From Ureibacillus thermophilus (GTDB lineage Bacteria > Bacillota > Bacilli > Bacillales_A > Planococcaceae): DNA of 64,000 nucleotides. Location of the stretch: contig NZ_CP036528.1 in the NCBI RefSeq assembly GCF_004331915.1, forward strand, positions 2,953,326 to 3,017,325, given 5' to 3'. Each line of letters begins with the position of its first letter. The first letter of the stretch is position 1. Of this stretch, positions 46,210 to 55,779 are shown one piece after another. Under the pieces are notes generated by a model that made no database searches, was not told the origin of the DNA, and saw nothing but the letters and a program-made list of their open reading frames with translations. The translations under genes were made by a program, and so were the position numbers.

Positions 46210-48141
46210 TTATTTTTGATAATATTCGACAATTCCTTTGTAAATAGAATCTCCAAAGATTTCGATATATTCGCTGTTTGTTAATTTTGCACGATCATCT
46301 GGGTTTGTTATAAACCCTAATTCCACCAATACAGATGGTAACAGCATATTGCGGATGACATAATAATCTTGTTTTTTCACACCACGGTCGTGCATACCCG
46401 CATTTCTTACAATTTGATTATTGATGGCTTTCGCCAACACTTCATCTTCTTCCACATTCACATTGCCTTGTACACTATAGTACGTTTCTGTACCTTTTGC
46501 ACTTGTGCTGGAAGCGGAGTTGACATGGATGCTTACAAACACTTCTGCATGGTGATTCAATGCGATGTTTACCCGATCCTCAAGTGTTGGGTATGTATCG
46601 CCTGTTCTTGTCATAATGACTTTTGCTCCAGCAGCTTCCAATTTATTTTTTACAACGGTTGCCACTTTCAAAGTAATTTCTTTTTCCACAGCACCGTTGC
46701 TGGAAGCACCAGGGTCTTTGCCGCCGTGGCCTGCATCAATCACGATAATCCGATCTTTAACTGGGCTGCCGCTTTGATTAATCAGCTTCAAATATGTTTT
46801 ATGCACATATCCTTTTTTCCCATCGGATGTCGTGATATTAGCCCAGTTTCCCGTAATGGAATGAACTGTTACCACATCTCCCTTATTCAATGTTCCAAGG
46901 GAGTTAGATGAAGCATCCGCTTTTTCACGGATATTTAAAGCATTGGTTGTGACACGACCAATTGTACTTGCAGAAGTAGCAGGCGGCGTTTCCACTTTTC
47001 CTGGCTCTTTTGGCACAGTTTGATTTGGATTTTCAGCTGTTTTTTCTTTTGTCAGTGATATTTGCACGTATCCAGGAATGCCATTTTTCGCTGTTAAATA
47101 ATAACTTCCAACAGTTTTATACACAGGGATTTCTTCCCCACCGTTGAAGTAGCCAATCACTTTAGAATTTTTATTGCTAGATTTATAAACATTAACTCTT
47201 TCGTTCGCATTTACTTTTTTCACCACATTGCCAAGGGGTTGTCCGGAATCATCCACCACTTGCGCATAGTCGCTGGAAATATATGCAAATTGATCTTTGT
47301 ACATCACCTTAAACCAACCAGATTGAACTTCAAATAAAGGAAGCGTATCGCCTTTATTGATTTGTCCAATTTTATTGTCATTAGATGTAGCATCTTGGGA
47401 ACTGCGGACATTTAAATTATTCACAGTCGCCATTACCGTTCCAATTGCATCATTAATATTCGGCGCTTGCACACCTTGCACTGGCAATTCTAAACGGAAT
47501 TTGTCTTCTCTTGCACGAGCAATGAACATGGCAAATTGTGCCCGCGTTACATTTGATTGCGGCATAAATACTCGATTGTTTCCTGAAGTGCTGCCTTGAG
47601 TGATTCCGTTATAGTAAATCGCTGCAATGTATTTGTAATATGGATGGTCTTGCGGCACATCTTTGAATGGAATGGATAATTTTGCATACTTTTCAACATC
47701 TAAATTAAAAGCAAGCGCTAAAGCCTTAGCCATTTCCTGGCGAGTTAAAGCCGCATTAGGCGAAAATTGTCCCGTACGATAAGCACTGATAAAGCCTTCC
47801 TTATAAGCTCTTTCCACATAACCTGAAAGCTCTGTACCCGCTTCAACATCAGTAAAATTGGATCTTGTAACACTCAATGGTTGCAGCCCTGCAGAAACGA
47901 CCACCATTTTAGCTGCTTGTCCCCGTGTTACAGAATTATATGGTTTGTAGTAAGTGCCGTTTTCCGTTTCGTATCCTTTAATAGCTCCCAAATCAATTAA
48001 ATATTGAATTTCCTCATATGCCTCATGGGTTGACGGCACATCCACAAATTGTACTTTTGCATTTGCCGTATGTAAGTTCAATATGAAAGAGATGCACAAT
48101 ACAAAAGCCATGATGAAAAAACTTTTTCTTTCCACAATCAA
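46210..48141 (-). CDS. SLH-anchored amidase with three SH3b domains
   Basis: A 643-residue secreted protein. Signal peptide 1-28; three SLH modules at about 30-215 (VPSTHEAYEEIQYL, NSVTRGQAAKMVV, NAALTRQEMAKAL, SNVTRAQFAMFI); SH3b modules at about 235-300, 305-365 and 390-455; Amidase_3 at about 462-640. Active-site residues are in DAGHGGKDPG, EKEITL, SIHVNSA and VELGFITN. It has the same order as the 43000 amidase plus two extra SH3b modules. TTG 48141 follows GGAAGG. Confidence 0.92.
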   Translation of the reverse strand: MIVERKSFFIMAFVLCISFILNLHTANAKVQFVDVPSTHEAYEEIQYLIDLGAIKGYETENGTYYKPYNSVTRGQAAKMVVVSAGLQPLSVTRSNFTDVEAGTELSGYVERAYKEGFISAYRTGQFSPNAALTRQEMAKALALAFNLDVEKYAKLSIPFKDVPQDHPYYKYIAAIYYNGITQGSTSGNNRVFMPQSNVTRAQFAMFIARAREDKFRLELPVQGVQAPNINDAIGTVMATVNNLNVRSSQDATSNDNKIGQINKGDTLPLFEVQSGWFKVMYKDQFAYISSDYAQVVDDSGQPLGNVVKKVNANERVNVYKSSNKNSKVIGYFNGGEEIPVYKTVGSYYLTAKNGIPGYVQISLTKEKTAENPNQTVPKEPGKVETPPATSASTIGRVTTNALNIREKADASSNSLGTLNKGDVVTVHSITGNWANITTSDGKKGYVHKTYLKLINQSGSPVKDRIIVIDAGHGGKDPGASSNGAVEKEITLKVATVVKNKLEAAGAKVIMTRTGDTYPTLEDRVNIALNHHAEVFVSIHVNSASSTSAKGTETYYSVQGNVNVEEDEVLAKAINNQIVRNAGMHDRGVKKQDYYVIRNMLLPSVLVELGFITNPDDRAKLTNSEYIEIFGDSIYKGIVEYYQK

Positions 48142-48444
48142 ATTACCTTCCCGCCCTTCTAAGATAGTAATTTTATTCTACCAAAAGAATTATTTAGATT
48201 CATCAGTCTTTTCTACCGGATTCGCCATTTTCCCCCTAAGAAATATCTAGAAACTCCCTTAGTTCAATCATTTTTCACTCATTTCGACAAAATATAAAAA
48301 TCGGCAAAAAGGCTTGATTACAAGAAAAAGAAGTTCTCCTTTCACATGACATGAAATGATAAAATTTTACCATTTTTATTAAGGATGCGTATATTTCCTT
48401 AAAATTGGGTAAAACTGAAGTAAGATAAATCGGCTCCCTCTCCG
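48142..48444. other. AT-rich spacer, no gene seen
   Basis: About 300 bp between the amidase start and the NlpC terminator. It presumably holds the amidase promoter; nothing else is recognisable. Confidence 0.4.
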
Positions 48445-48474
48445 ATAAAAAAGAGAGGTTCCTTAAAACCTCTC
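48445..48474 (-). terminator. terminator after the second NlpC gene
   Basis: Minus strand GAGAGGTTTTAAGGAACCTCTC hairpin (20-base limit aside, arms GAGAGGTT/AACCTCTC), followed by TTTTTTATC. Confidence 0.88.
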
Positions 48475-48524
48475 ACCCTTTTTTATTTTCATTCCTACAA
48501 GATAAACGTTGGTAGCTTATTCAA

Positions 48525-49451
48525 TTATTTTAAATTTTGAATGCGTTCGATAAAAATGTCCAAGTGTTCTAATGTTGCGTAGTCATCTACACCAAATGTT
48601 CCGTCATTTTTTCCAAATGCGATGCCGTTAGAAGCCAAAATGCTTACATATTCATATGCCCAATGATCTGCTGGTACGTCCGCAAATGTCGGTGCTTCTC
48701 CTTTTAATTCCAAGCCATAAGCTAATACTAATACTTTTGCCAATTGACCGCGTGTGATTGGTGAACCTGGATTGAATTTACCGTTATCGTCACCTGTAAA
48801 GACTGCTAATTTTTGTAATGCTGTTACCGCTCCAGCATATTTTGCTTCAGGCTTCACATCCACAAAAGAAGAGTTTGTATCGCTTGTATCTAAATTAAGA
48901 GCTTGAGCCAATCGAGTTGCCACTTCACCGCGTGATGCATAGATGCTATAGTCAATTGCCGCTTCTTTTACTTCTTCTGCTTGCTCTGTTGTAAATTCTG
49001 CCACACGTCTTGCGCCAACATAACGTGAACCCCAATAGTATGGGTCGTTGATATCATCAATATCCACTCCATCAGAAGTTGTAGCGGAAATGAATTGGCC
49101 GTCTCCTAAATAAATGCCTACATGGGAAATGCCGCTGCCGGATGTGTTAAAGAACACTAAATCCCCAGGCTGCAAATCGCTTTTAGACACAGCTGTGCCT
49201 TGTGTATATTGTTCTTTGGAAGAACGTTTTAACGTAATGCCGAATTGAGAAAATACATATCTTGTAAAACCAGAGCAGTCGATTCCCGTTTGAATATTTG
49301 TTCCTCCATATTTATATGGAGCCCCTAAATATTGCTTGGCAGTACTTGTTAATTCTTCTGCTGTTGCTGCTTCTGCGGCATTTATTCCGATTCCTGATAC
49401 AAGCATAAATGATGCAAATATTGACAATAACCATTTCTTCTTCACGAACAT
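48525..49451 (-). CDS. SLH-anchored NlpC/P60 endopeptidase, second copy
   Basis: A 308-residue paralogue of 44610-45521. Signal peptide to about residue 28; NlpC/P60 with GIDCSGFTRYVF and SHVGIYLG, while the third polar position is Ser (FISATTSDGV) instead of His; SLH modules follow (GSPITRGQLAKVLVLAYGL). The Ser variant may change activity. AAAGGGG precedes ATG 49451. It has its own terminator, so it is not obviously cotranscribed with the amidase downstream. Confidence 0.93.
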   Translation of the reverse strand: MFVKKKWLLSIFASFMLVSGIGINAAEAATAEELTSTAKQYLGAPYKYGGTNIQTGIDCSGFTRYVFSQFGITLKRSSKEQYTQGTAVSKSDLQPGDLVFFNTSGSGISHVGIYLGDGQFISATTSDGVDIDDINDPYYWGSRYVGARRVAEFTTEQAEEVKEAAIDYSIYASRGEVATRLAQALNLDTSDTNSSFVDVKPEAKYAGAVTALQKLAVFTGDDNGKFNPGSPITRGQLAKVLVLAYGLELKGEAPTFADVPADHWAYEYVSILASNGIAFGKNDGTFGVDDYATLEHLDIFIERIQNLK

Positions 49452-49559
49452 TTGGCCCCTTTCAACGATATCCGTTCTCTATACTCTCACAGTACTTAGA
49501 CTACCATAGAAAAAACTCTAGTAACTTTTCAATTGTGTAACTTTTTTGGTATATAAATG

Positions 49560-49600
49560 AAAAAGCCGAAACCCTTGGTAATAAAGGGATTTCGGCTCTT
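49560..49600 (-). terminator. terminator after the SLH-CAP gene
   Basis: Minus strand GAGCCGAAATCCCTT pairs with AAGGGTTTCGGCTT, followed by TTTC. Confidence 0.85.
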
Positions 49601-49674
49601 CTATTAGAAAATTTATGAAATTCCTTGTCTACTTTTGTAACATTCCTGTAATAAAAGAAAAACTTTTTTTACAG

Positions 49675-50745
49675 TTACTTGCTAGAAAATAGCTGCACCC
49701 AATAATAATTTCCGTGGGAATCAGCTTTAATGCCAACGCCAATGTTAGTATAGGTTTCCTTCAACATATTTTCCCTGTGCTCCTCTGATGCCATCCATGC
49801 GTCTACTACATCTTTCGGCTGCTTGAAGTTGCGTCCAATGTTTTCTCCAAATCTTGTAAATTCGTAGTCAAAAAGGATAGCCATATCCCAAGGATGCCCG
49901 TAGTATGGAGAGTAGTGGTCAAAGTAATTCCGCTGTATCATATCCTGGGCTTTAATAATCGCCAATTGATTAAGGGCAAAATCTTGGTTAAGGGCTGGAA
50001 CCCCTGCTTTTTTCCGCTCTTCATTCACTAATTGAACCACTTCATTTGTCCAGCTGACTGCCGTGTTCACGGTGGAAATATAATGTTTCGATAAATAATC
50101 ATAAGCTAATTGATATGTTCTGACTTTATTTTGAAAATCCATGCCCCGGTCAACGAAAGTGGCCAATTGGGCTCTCGTTACAAAGGTATTGGGGGAAAAT
50201 GTCGTTGGGGATGTTCCTTTAATAATCCCTATATCCGCCAACGATTCAATATAATCCTTTGCCCAAAAATCTTTCGGATAATCTTGGAAGGAAGTTTTAT
50301 TAACCGAATCTACTTTTACGCCGTAAGTAAGGGCAATCATTTTAGCAATTTGCGCCCTTGTCAGCGGTTCTTCTGGGCGAAAATGTTCGCTATTTTGAAC
50401 AATGCCCAACTCTGCCAATTTTCGGATTTCTTTATAATATGGGTGGTTTGGGGCAACATCTTTGGCTTTAAATTGGAAATCTGATTCAAGCGGCACTTTC
50501 ATGGATCTCGCTAATAGGCTCGCTGCTTCAGCACGTGTGGCATTTTGATTCGGCTTAAAGGTGCCATCCTCATAGCCGCTGATATACCCTTTTTCCGTCA
50601 GTGCCATAATGGATGCCGCAGCCCAAAAATTGCTGCTGACATCTTTATATGAAGATTTTGATGCTCCTAAAGCAGCCGCATCGATGTGTAAAAAAATTCC
50701 ATATACAAAGACAATGAAAGTGGCGATTCTGATCATTTGTTTCAT
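49675..50745 (-). CDS. SLH protein with C-terminal CAP/SCP domain
   Basis: A 356-residue secreted protein starting at ATG 50745. Signal peptide 1-25; three SLH modules at about 30-200 (NQNATRAEAASLL, EEPLTRAQIAKMI, NTFVTRAQLATFV); CAP domain at about 225-355 with VNEERKKAGVPAL, FDHYSPYYGHPWDMA, FGENIG and WMASEEHRENMLK. Bacterial CAP proteins of this kind (YkwD type) are secreted; their activity is not settled. Anchoring by SLH places it on the wall. Confidence 0.93.
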   Translation of the reverse strand: MKQMIRIATFIVFVYGIFLHIDAAALGASKSSYKDVSSNFWAAASIMALTEKGYISGYEDGTFKPNQNATRAEAASLLARSMKVPLESDFQFKAKDVAPNHPYYKEIRKLAELGIVQNSEHFRPEEPLTRAQIAKMIALTYGVKVDSVNKTSFQDYPKDFWAKDYIESLADIGIIKGTSPTTFSPNTFVTRAQLATFVDRGMDFQNKVRTYQLAYDYLSKHYISTVNTAVSWTNEVVQLVNEERKKAGVPALNQDFALNQLAIIKAQDMIQRNYFDHYSPYYGHPWDMAILFDYEFTRFGENIGRNFKQPKDVVDAWMASEEHRENMLKETYTNIGVGIKADSHGNYYWVQLFSSK

Positions 50746-50861
50746 AAACGCTCTCTCCACTCTTAAAAACAATTTAAATATATATTCTCTATTTTCATCG
50801 GAATAACCTTTATTTTAGTAACTATTTCTGTAAAAAATTTATAATTTTGTAATATGTAATA

Positions 50862-50914
50862 TAAAAAATGCATTATCACAAGTTCCTCCATGCTACACTT
50901 GAGATAATGCATCA
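50862..50914 (-). terminator. terminator after the SLH-only gene
   Basis: Minus strand TGCATTATCTCAAGTGT pairs with ACTTGTGATAATGCA, then TTTTTTATAT. Confidence 0.88.
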
Positions 50915-50935
50915 CTCAGAATCTTCCAACCGGGA

Positions 50936-51592
50936 CTATTCAACCCCAATAAATTCGAAGTTTGCTGCGTCTACTGCATCAATGGCTCTTTTTAGGAATG
51001 TCGCCAATTGGCCGCGCGTCAAGGACTGATATGGACTAAAGGTCGTTGGAGTCGTACCTGTCGTAATTTTATAATCCACAAGGGTTTGAATATATTGTCT
51101 CGTCGGAATATCTTGAATTGTATTGACATCTTCAAAAGGAGTCGTTGTATTTTTTGAGATGTCCAATTCAAAAGCCAACGAAAGCATTTTTGCGATTTGC
51201 GAACGTGTCAACGGATGATTCGGTTTAAATGTGCCGTCCGGATAGCCGCTGATGATCTTTTTTTGGCTAAGGACCGCAATCGCTCCATAATATTTGCTTG
51301 ATTTTGGAACATCTTTAAACCCAGGGTCTTCTCCATCGAACGTATCGAATTGAAGGGCATTAACAATGAATAAAGCAGCTTCTTTGCGTGTGACAGCTTT
51401 ATAAGATTCAAAGGTTTTGCTGCTTGTCCCCTCCACAATGCCTTTGTCGAAAAGTTCTACAATGGCTTGATAATGTGCATCCTTTGGCGAAACATCAACA
51501 AATGGATTTTCTGCTGCTTTTGCTGGGGGAGAAATACAAATTGCCGCAATTCCTATAATGAAGGAAATCCCCCATTTTTTTATAAATTTCAT
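50936..51592 (-). CDS. secreted SLH-only protein
   Basis: A 218-residue protein made of a signal peptide (1-26) and three SLH modules (YKAVTRKEAALFI, NHPLTRSQIAKML, YQSLTRGQLATFL) with no other domain. It may act as a wall-coating or spacer protein, or be a stripped remnant of a larger SLH protein. GGGAGG precedes the ATG. It lies directly downstream of the S-layer gene but beyond its terminator. Confidence 0.9.
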   Translation of the reverse strand: MKFIKKWGISFIIGIAAICISPPAKAAENPFVDVSPKDAHYQAIVELFDKGIVEGTSSKTFESYKAVTRKEAALFIVNALQFDTFDGEDPGFKDVPKSSKYYGAIAVLSQKKIISGYPDGTFKPNHPLTRSQIAKMLSLAFELDISKNTTTPFEDVNTIQDIPTRQYIQTLVDYKITTGTTPTTFSPYQSLTRGQLATFLKRAIDAVDAANFEFIGVE

Positions 51593-51715
51593 ATATCGTT
51601 CCTCCCATTCTATAACCCCTATTGTAGCGTAGATGTTTTAAGGATTCTACACAAATTTTGCCAGAAAAATAACATCGGGGGGCAGAATTCTAAAAAAATC
51701 CGCAATTTCGCTGCT

Positions 51716-51763
51716 TAAAAAAATCGGCCGAACGGAAAAGCATTTGTTTTCCATTCGGCCTTT
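51716..51763 (-). terminator. terminator of the S-layer transcript
   Basis: Minus strand GGCCGAATGGAAAA pairs with TTTTCCGTTCGGCC, followed by GATTTTTTT. It lies 150 bp beyond the stop codon. Confidence 0.9.
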
Positions 51764-51788
51764 CTATTAAAACTTTCCCTGCAATTTT

Positions 51789-51890
51789 CGAGTATTAGTT
51801 TTGGTTGGCAGCCTGAAAACTAATACTCATAAGCAGATTGGGGGACAAAACCAATTGCGCTTGTCCGTCTGCTTCAGTATGGCAACAGAA
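51789..51890 (-). other. 3' UTR stem-loops of the S-layer mRNA
   Basis: GAGTATTAGTTTT at 51789 pairs with AAAACTAATACTC ending near 51830. A second hairpin follows (AAGCAG ... CTGCTT with internal GGACAA/TTGTCC). Neither has a T-run, so they look like structural or stabilising elements before the terminator. Confidence 0.6.
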
Positions 51891-51915
51891 AAAATTGCTG
51901 CCCACTTATAGTGGA

Positions 51916-54528
51916 TTATTCAGCAGGAACTTTTACATCTACTGTAGTGCTTGCTAATGCACTAGCAGAACCAGCTTTTTTCACTACTAATACTACTTGG
52001 CCATTGTTGCCACGAGAAAAGCTTGTTTGAATATCAGTTAGATTGTAAGTTTTTGCTGAATCCACGCGATCAAAGCCAGATAATGCAAAATCTACTGATG
52101 CGATTGAAATAGTTCCTAATAAAATATCAGAACCAACTGTGTAGCCATTTGCTTTTGAGCTTGTTTCAACATAAACAATGATTTCTTTGTCATTGCTTCC
52201 ATTTACATCAAATGAAACTTCCACATCTTTTGTAAGTTCAACAGATTTAATCCATTGATCAAGCGTTACAGCTTCAGAAGATGTAACTTTTAAATCATTG
52301 TTGAATGTTACAGTTGATAAAGTTGGGTTAGTGTTGATTACAGTTACTGTCAATTCATCAACTTTAATGCCGCCTTCGAAAATTTGCACTTTAGCAGTAC
52401 CTGTGCCGACTGCTGTAACTGTGCCATTTGAGCTTACTGTAATCACATTAGTGTCTGAAGATTTAATTTGATATGTTTTGTTATCTCCAAGAGTCTCTTT
52501 GCCAATTAAGTAGCCAGCTTTATTGTATTGGTTGTATGCTACTTTTAATGTTTGATCTTTTTCCAATGGATTTAAGTCTAAAATTAAGTCTTCTCCATCA
52601 ACAAGTTCTAATTTTCTATACGCAACTTCTCCTACTTCATCTACAGTGATTGGAAGTGTAAATAAAGTAGTTGTTCCTTCTTTAATGGCAAAGTTTCCTA
52701 CACCTTTTGCATTTGCTGGTAGAGCAGTTACTTTCACAACTGCTTCACCTTTTTCATCAGTAACTACTTTTCCATGGGTTTCAGCGTTTTTAGCCACTGT
52801 TGCGATTGCAGTTGGTGTTGTTTCTTCTGTTGAAACAGTTACTGGTGCATCTCCAACAATTTCATAGCCTTTCAACGGATCACCAAATTGGTCTTTTACT
52901 GTTAATGCAACTGTAGTAGAAGCGCCATTCACTAATTTTACTTCGTTTGTATTAGCTGTTACTGTAGTTGCAGTACGTGTAGCATCTTTCACTTCCACTG
53001 TTACTGATTTTTGAACATCGCCAGCTTTAATTGTGAATGTAGTTGTACCAGCAGAAAGAAGTTCGATTGTTCCATCCGCTTTAATTAGAGCTACTCCAGG
53101 ATTAGATGAAGAATATGTGATGTCGGATAAAGGTTGATCGACTTTGCCATTTTTTAATGTACCTTTTACGTTTGCGATTTTAGGAGCTGCATCATTTAAA
53201 GTTAACACATTGCTTGTAAGCACAACGCCATCATTTTGAAGCTCAAAAGATGTAATTTCTGTTGGCACTTTTGAATAATCTAGAGATTTAACCTCTACTA
53301 CTGCTGATTCCGCTACAACTTCACCATCTTTAAAGATGACAACTTTGTATTTGAAATCTTGGTTTTTCACAGCTAAAACGCCAGTAGCAGATGTTTTGGA
53401 AGAATCCGCAAATACAGCTTTAGTCGCTTGGAATTCTACTTGATATCCTGCTTCTTGAAGTTTTGCTAAAGATGCTGGTTCATTAGAGCCGTTGATTGCA
53501 AACTCCAATACTGCTTCTTTAGCATTGCGGTCGATTGTAGTAGTTAACGCTTGAACAGTTTGAACGCCTGCTTCCACTTTCACTGTTTGTTGATATCCAG
53601 TTACGAATCCTTTAACCGCTTGAACAGTGTCATTCGGAACAACAACTTCATATTCGCCGTTAAAGAATCCGTTGTTTGTGATTGTCAATGTTTTTCCATC
53701 TTCGCTTAATGTATAAGTTAAAGAATCAAGGGCTTTGCCGCTTTCTTTCTCATACACTTTTACTTGTTGAAGATTTGATGCTTCATTCAAGATGGCATTT
53801 GTGAATTCAACTTGCAATGTATTCACATTAATTGCTGCCACTGATTTTACTTCGGTTGTGTATGTTTCTGTGTCTGATTCGTTCAATTGAAGAGTACGGT
53901 AAATGAAAGAAGCAAATTGTGCGCGCGTTACTGGAGCATTAGGCTGGAATTTTCTTACATTAGAGATTTTCAAGTCGCGCAATGCTTGTACAGCTGCTTT
54001 GCGGTCTTCGAAAACTTCGTCCATATCTTCAATTACTTCATCTTCAATGTCTTCAGCCAAGTCTACTAAAGACACGCCGTATAATTTTTCATAAACTCGG
54101 TTCAATACCAACGCGATTTGAGAACGAGTCATGTTTGTATTATGCAATAATTTTTTGTTTGAACCAGTGAATACGCCTTGATCCATTACAAGTGCAGCGT
54201 ATTTTACTAATTCTTGGTCTGGGAAATCTACTGGCAAGTCTAGGAAGCGCTGATTTGTATTCCAGTCTTCCGGAATTGTATATCCTTCTGTTTCTAACCA
54301 GCGGCCAATCATTTTCACAACGTTGCTGCGCAATAATTGTTTTTCCGGCTTGTATGTACCATCCTCGTACCCTTTTACAATGCCCATTTCTGATAAAGTT
54401 TCAATGGCTACTTTATGGCTATTATCGTCTGTTACATCTGTAAATGTTGCAGCGCTTGCAGCTGGAACGATTGCTGAAGCAACTAATGTAGCTGTTGCAG
54501 CAGATGATAGAAATTTTTTATAAGACAT
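51916..54528 (-). CDS. S-layer protein with N-terminal SLH domains
   Basis: An 870-residue secreted protein. AGGAGG and alignment of the signal peptide (MSYKKFLSSAATATLVASA, cleavage near ASA-ATF) select ATG 54528. Three SLH modules at about 28-235 (EKQLLRSNVVKMI, NTNMTRSQIALVL, NAPVTRAQFASFI). The rest is beta-rich and Thr/Val-rich with Big_2-like domains (SSNPGVALIKADGTIEL, SSDTNVITVSSNGTV). Composition (very little Cys, acidic, many Val/Thr/Lys) and a consensus promoter fit the main S-layer subunit. Confidence 0.9.
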   Translation of the reverse strand: MSYKKFLSSAATATLVASAIVPAASAATFTDVTDDNSHKVAIETLSEMGIVKGYEDGTYKPEKQLLRSNVVKMIGRWLETEGYTIPEDWNTNQRFLDLPVDFPDQELVKYAALVMDQGVFTGSNKKLLHNTNMTRSQIALVLNRVYEKLYGVSLVDLAEDIEDEVIEDMDEVFEDRKAAVQALRDLKISNVRKFQPNAPVTRAQFASFIYRTLQLNESDTETYTTEVKSVAAINVNTLQVEFTNAILNEASNLQQVKVYEKESGKALDSLTYTLSEDGKTLTITNNGFFNGEYEVVVPNDTVQAVKGFVTGYQQTVKVEAGVQTVQALTTTIDRNAKEAVLEFAINGSNEPASLAKLQEAGYQVEFQATKAVFADSSKTSATGVLAVKNQDFKYKVVIFKDGEVVAESAVVEVKSLDYSKVPTEITSFELQNDGVVLTSNVLTLNDAAPKIANVKGTLKNGKVDQPLSDITYSSSNPGVALIKADGTIELLSAGTTTFTIKAGDVQKSVTVEVKDATRTATTVTANTNEVKLVNGASTTVALTVKDQFGDPLKGYEIVGDAPVTVSTEETTPTAIATVAKNAETHGKVVTDEKGEAVVKVTALPANAKGVGNFAIKEGTTTLFTLPITVDEVGEVAYRKLELVDGEDLILDLNPLEKDQTLKVAYNQYNKAGYLIGKETLGDNKTYQIKSSDTNVITVSSNGTVTAVGTGTAKVQIFEGGIKVDELTVTVINTNPTLSTVTFNNDLKVTSSEAVTLDQWIKSVELTKDVEVSFDVNGSNDKEIIVYVETSSKANGYTVGSDILLGTISIASVDFALSGFDRVDSAKTYNLTDIQTSFSRGNNGQVVLVVKKAGSASALASTTVDVKVPAE

Positions 54529-54605
54529 GATTGATAGACCTCCTATAAATATCAATTATTTATCATTATTTGAAAAACATTAGTTGATTACCATCAACAT
54601 CTATT

Positions 54606-54634
54606 AGTATATTTTGATAATTCCATTTCGTCAA
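54606..54634 (-). promoter_or_regulatory. strong sigma-A promoter of the S-layer gene
   Basis: Minus strand TTGACG, exactly 17 nt, TATACT. The start of transcription would give a 5' leader of about 70 nt ending in AGGAGG. Confidence 0.75.
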
Positions 54635-54778
54635 AGGTAATATTTAGTTGTTAAAATATAGGATAATTTAGTTAATTTTAGATAAAAATTTATTATTTTC
54701 ATAATATCAATGAAAAATCCAGACAAAGTGGAATGAATGGATAATTTTGTATTATTTTGATATTAAACAAAAAAAGGA

Positions 54779-55110
54779 AGAGGCTGGGACATAAACAAAA
54801 AAGAAAGGGGCAGTTGAAAGCGTGTTGATAAAAAATTGAACTAACGAAAAATTGATTGGCGTGACGGGGCAAGTTTCTGTCGCGCACGCTTAGTCGCAAA
54901 GCGGAGCAAGCTCAAGGAAGTAAATTCAAAGCTTTCCTGCGACGAGCCCTCTCGAGACCACGAGGAGCGAAGGAATGAGATCCGAGGAGGCTCGAGCCGG
55001 GCCCGCGGAAAGCGTCCCCGGAACGGAAATCAATTTTAATAACATATCAAAAAAACATCATTTTCTCCTTGGAGAAAATGATGTTTTTTTAGATTTGTCC
55101 CAACCTCTTC
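54779..55110. repeat. full-length TGGGACA-end dispersed element, inverted copy C
   Basis: Begins AGAGGCTGGGACATAAAC and ends GATTTGTCCCAACCTCTT, in the opposite orientation to copy B at 24929-25205. It shares the CGGGCCCGCGGAAAGCG block, the CCGGAACGGAAATC block and the ACATCATTTTCTCC hairpin. It has an extra internal segment (GTCGCGCACGCTTAGTCGC) that copy B lacks. Confidence 0.88.
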
Positions 55111-55239
55111 CCTGGGCTACCAACCTTTGATTTTCTCTTATGTTATAGAGGAAATATCCTTATACCTATTATTTATTCTACCACTTATAAAAAAAGAACA
55201 AGCCACTTTAAACTAAATTATGATGTTGAAAGCCCTTTC

Positions 55240-55273
55240 AAAAAATAGGGCTATGACGATGTGCCATAGCCCA
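55240..55273 (-). terminator. terminator after hsp20
   Basis: Minus strand GGGCTATGGC pairs with the complementary TCATAGCCC, followed by TATTTTTTG. Confidence 0.85.
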
Positions 55274-55282
55274 TTCAGACAA

Positions 55283-55729
55283 TTATTTAATTTGAATGCG
55301 TCTAGATGAAGAATCATCGCCAGGTTGAAGTTTTGGAAGCGTAATTTTTAATACACCATTTTCTAATTCTGCTTCAATGCGATCTTGATCCACATCATGA
55401 ATATAGAAAGAGCGGTAGAATTCACCGAAATGGCGTTCTTTGCGGATAATGCGGTCATTTTCATCCCGTTCTTCTGTTTGGTCATCACGTTTTGCACGGA
55501 TTGTTAAATAGTTGTTCTCTATATCGATTTGAACATCGTCTTTATTAAAACCAGGCAAATCAGCTTGTACAATGTAGGCATCTTTTGTTTCGGTAATATC
55601 TGTGCGGAGCGATTTGAAATCTTGCCCTAAATCCGGTAAGAAATCGTTTTCAAATACATCGTCAAATACTTTTTTGAAACGTTCAAATAAATCTTCATTT
55701 CTTCTTCGGAATGGTCTTAAATCAAACAT
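55283..55729 (-). CDS. Hsp20/alpha-crystallin small heat-shock protein
   Basis: A 148-residue sHsp with the alpha-crystallin core: DAYIVQADLPGFNKDDVQID, NNYLTIRAKR, FYRSFYIHDVDQDRIEAELE and the ENGVLKITLPK signature near the C-terminus. It ends in an RIQIK tail holding the I-x-I motif. It prevents aggregation of unfolded proteins. GGAGGAG precedes the ATG. Confidence 0.95.
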   Translation of the reverse strand: MFDLRPFRRRNEDLFERFKKVFDDVFENDFLPDLGQDFKSLRTDITETKDAYIVQADLPGFNKDDVQIDIENNYLTIRAKRDDQTEERDENDRIIRKERHFGEFYRSFYIHDVDQDRIEAELENGVLKITLPKLQPGDDSSSRRIQIK

Positions 55730-55752
55730 CTGGAACTCCTCCTTTAATATTG

Positions 55753-55779
55753 TACAAGTATTTTTACACTTGTATTATA
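55753..55779 (-). promoter_or_regulatory. -10 element with overlapping inverted repeat before hsp20
   Basis: Minus strand TATAAT at 55779-55774 is directly followed by TACAAGT, 8 nt, ACTTGTA, a perfect 7-bp inverted repeat. It is placed where an operator or a leader hairpin would act. It is not a CIRCE element. Confidence 0.55.

Noticed and set aside
48525..51592. One long SLH operon from the S-layer gene downwards
   Set aside because: T-run terminators follow the S-layer, SLH-only, SLH-CAP, second NlpC and both amidase genes, so the genes appear mostly separately transcribed.
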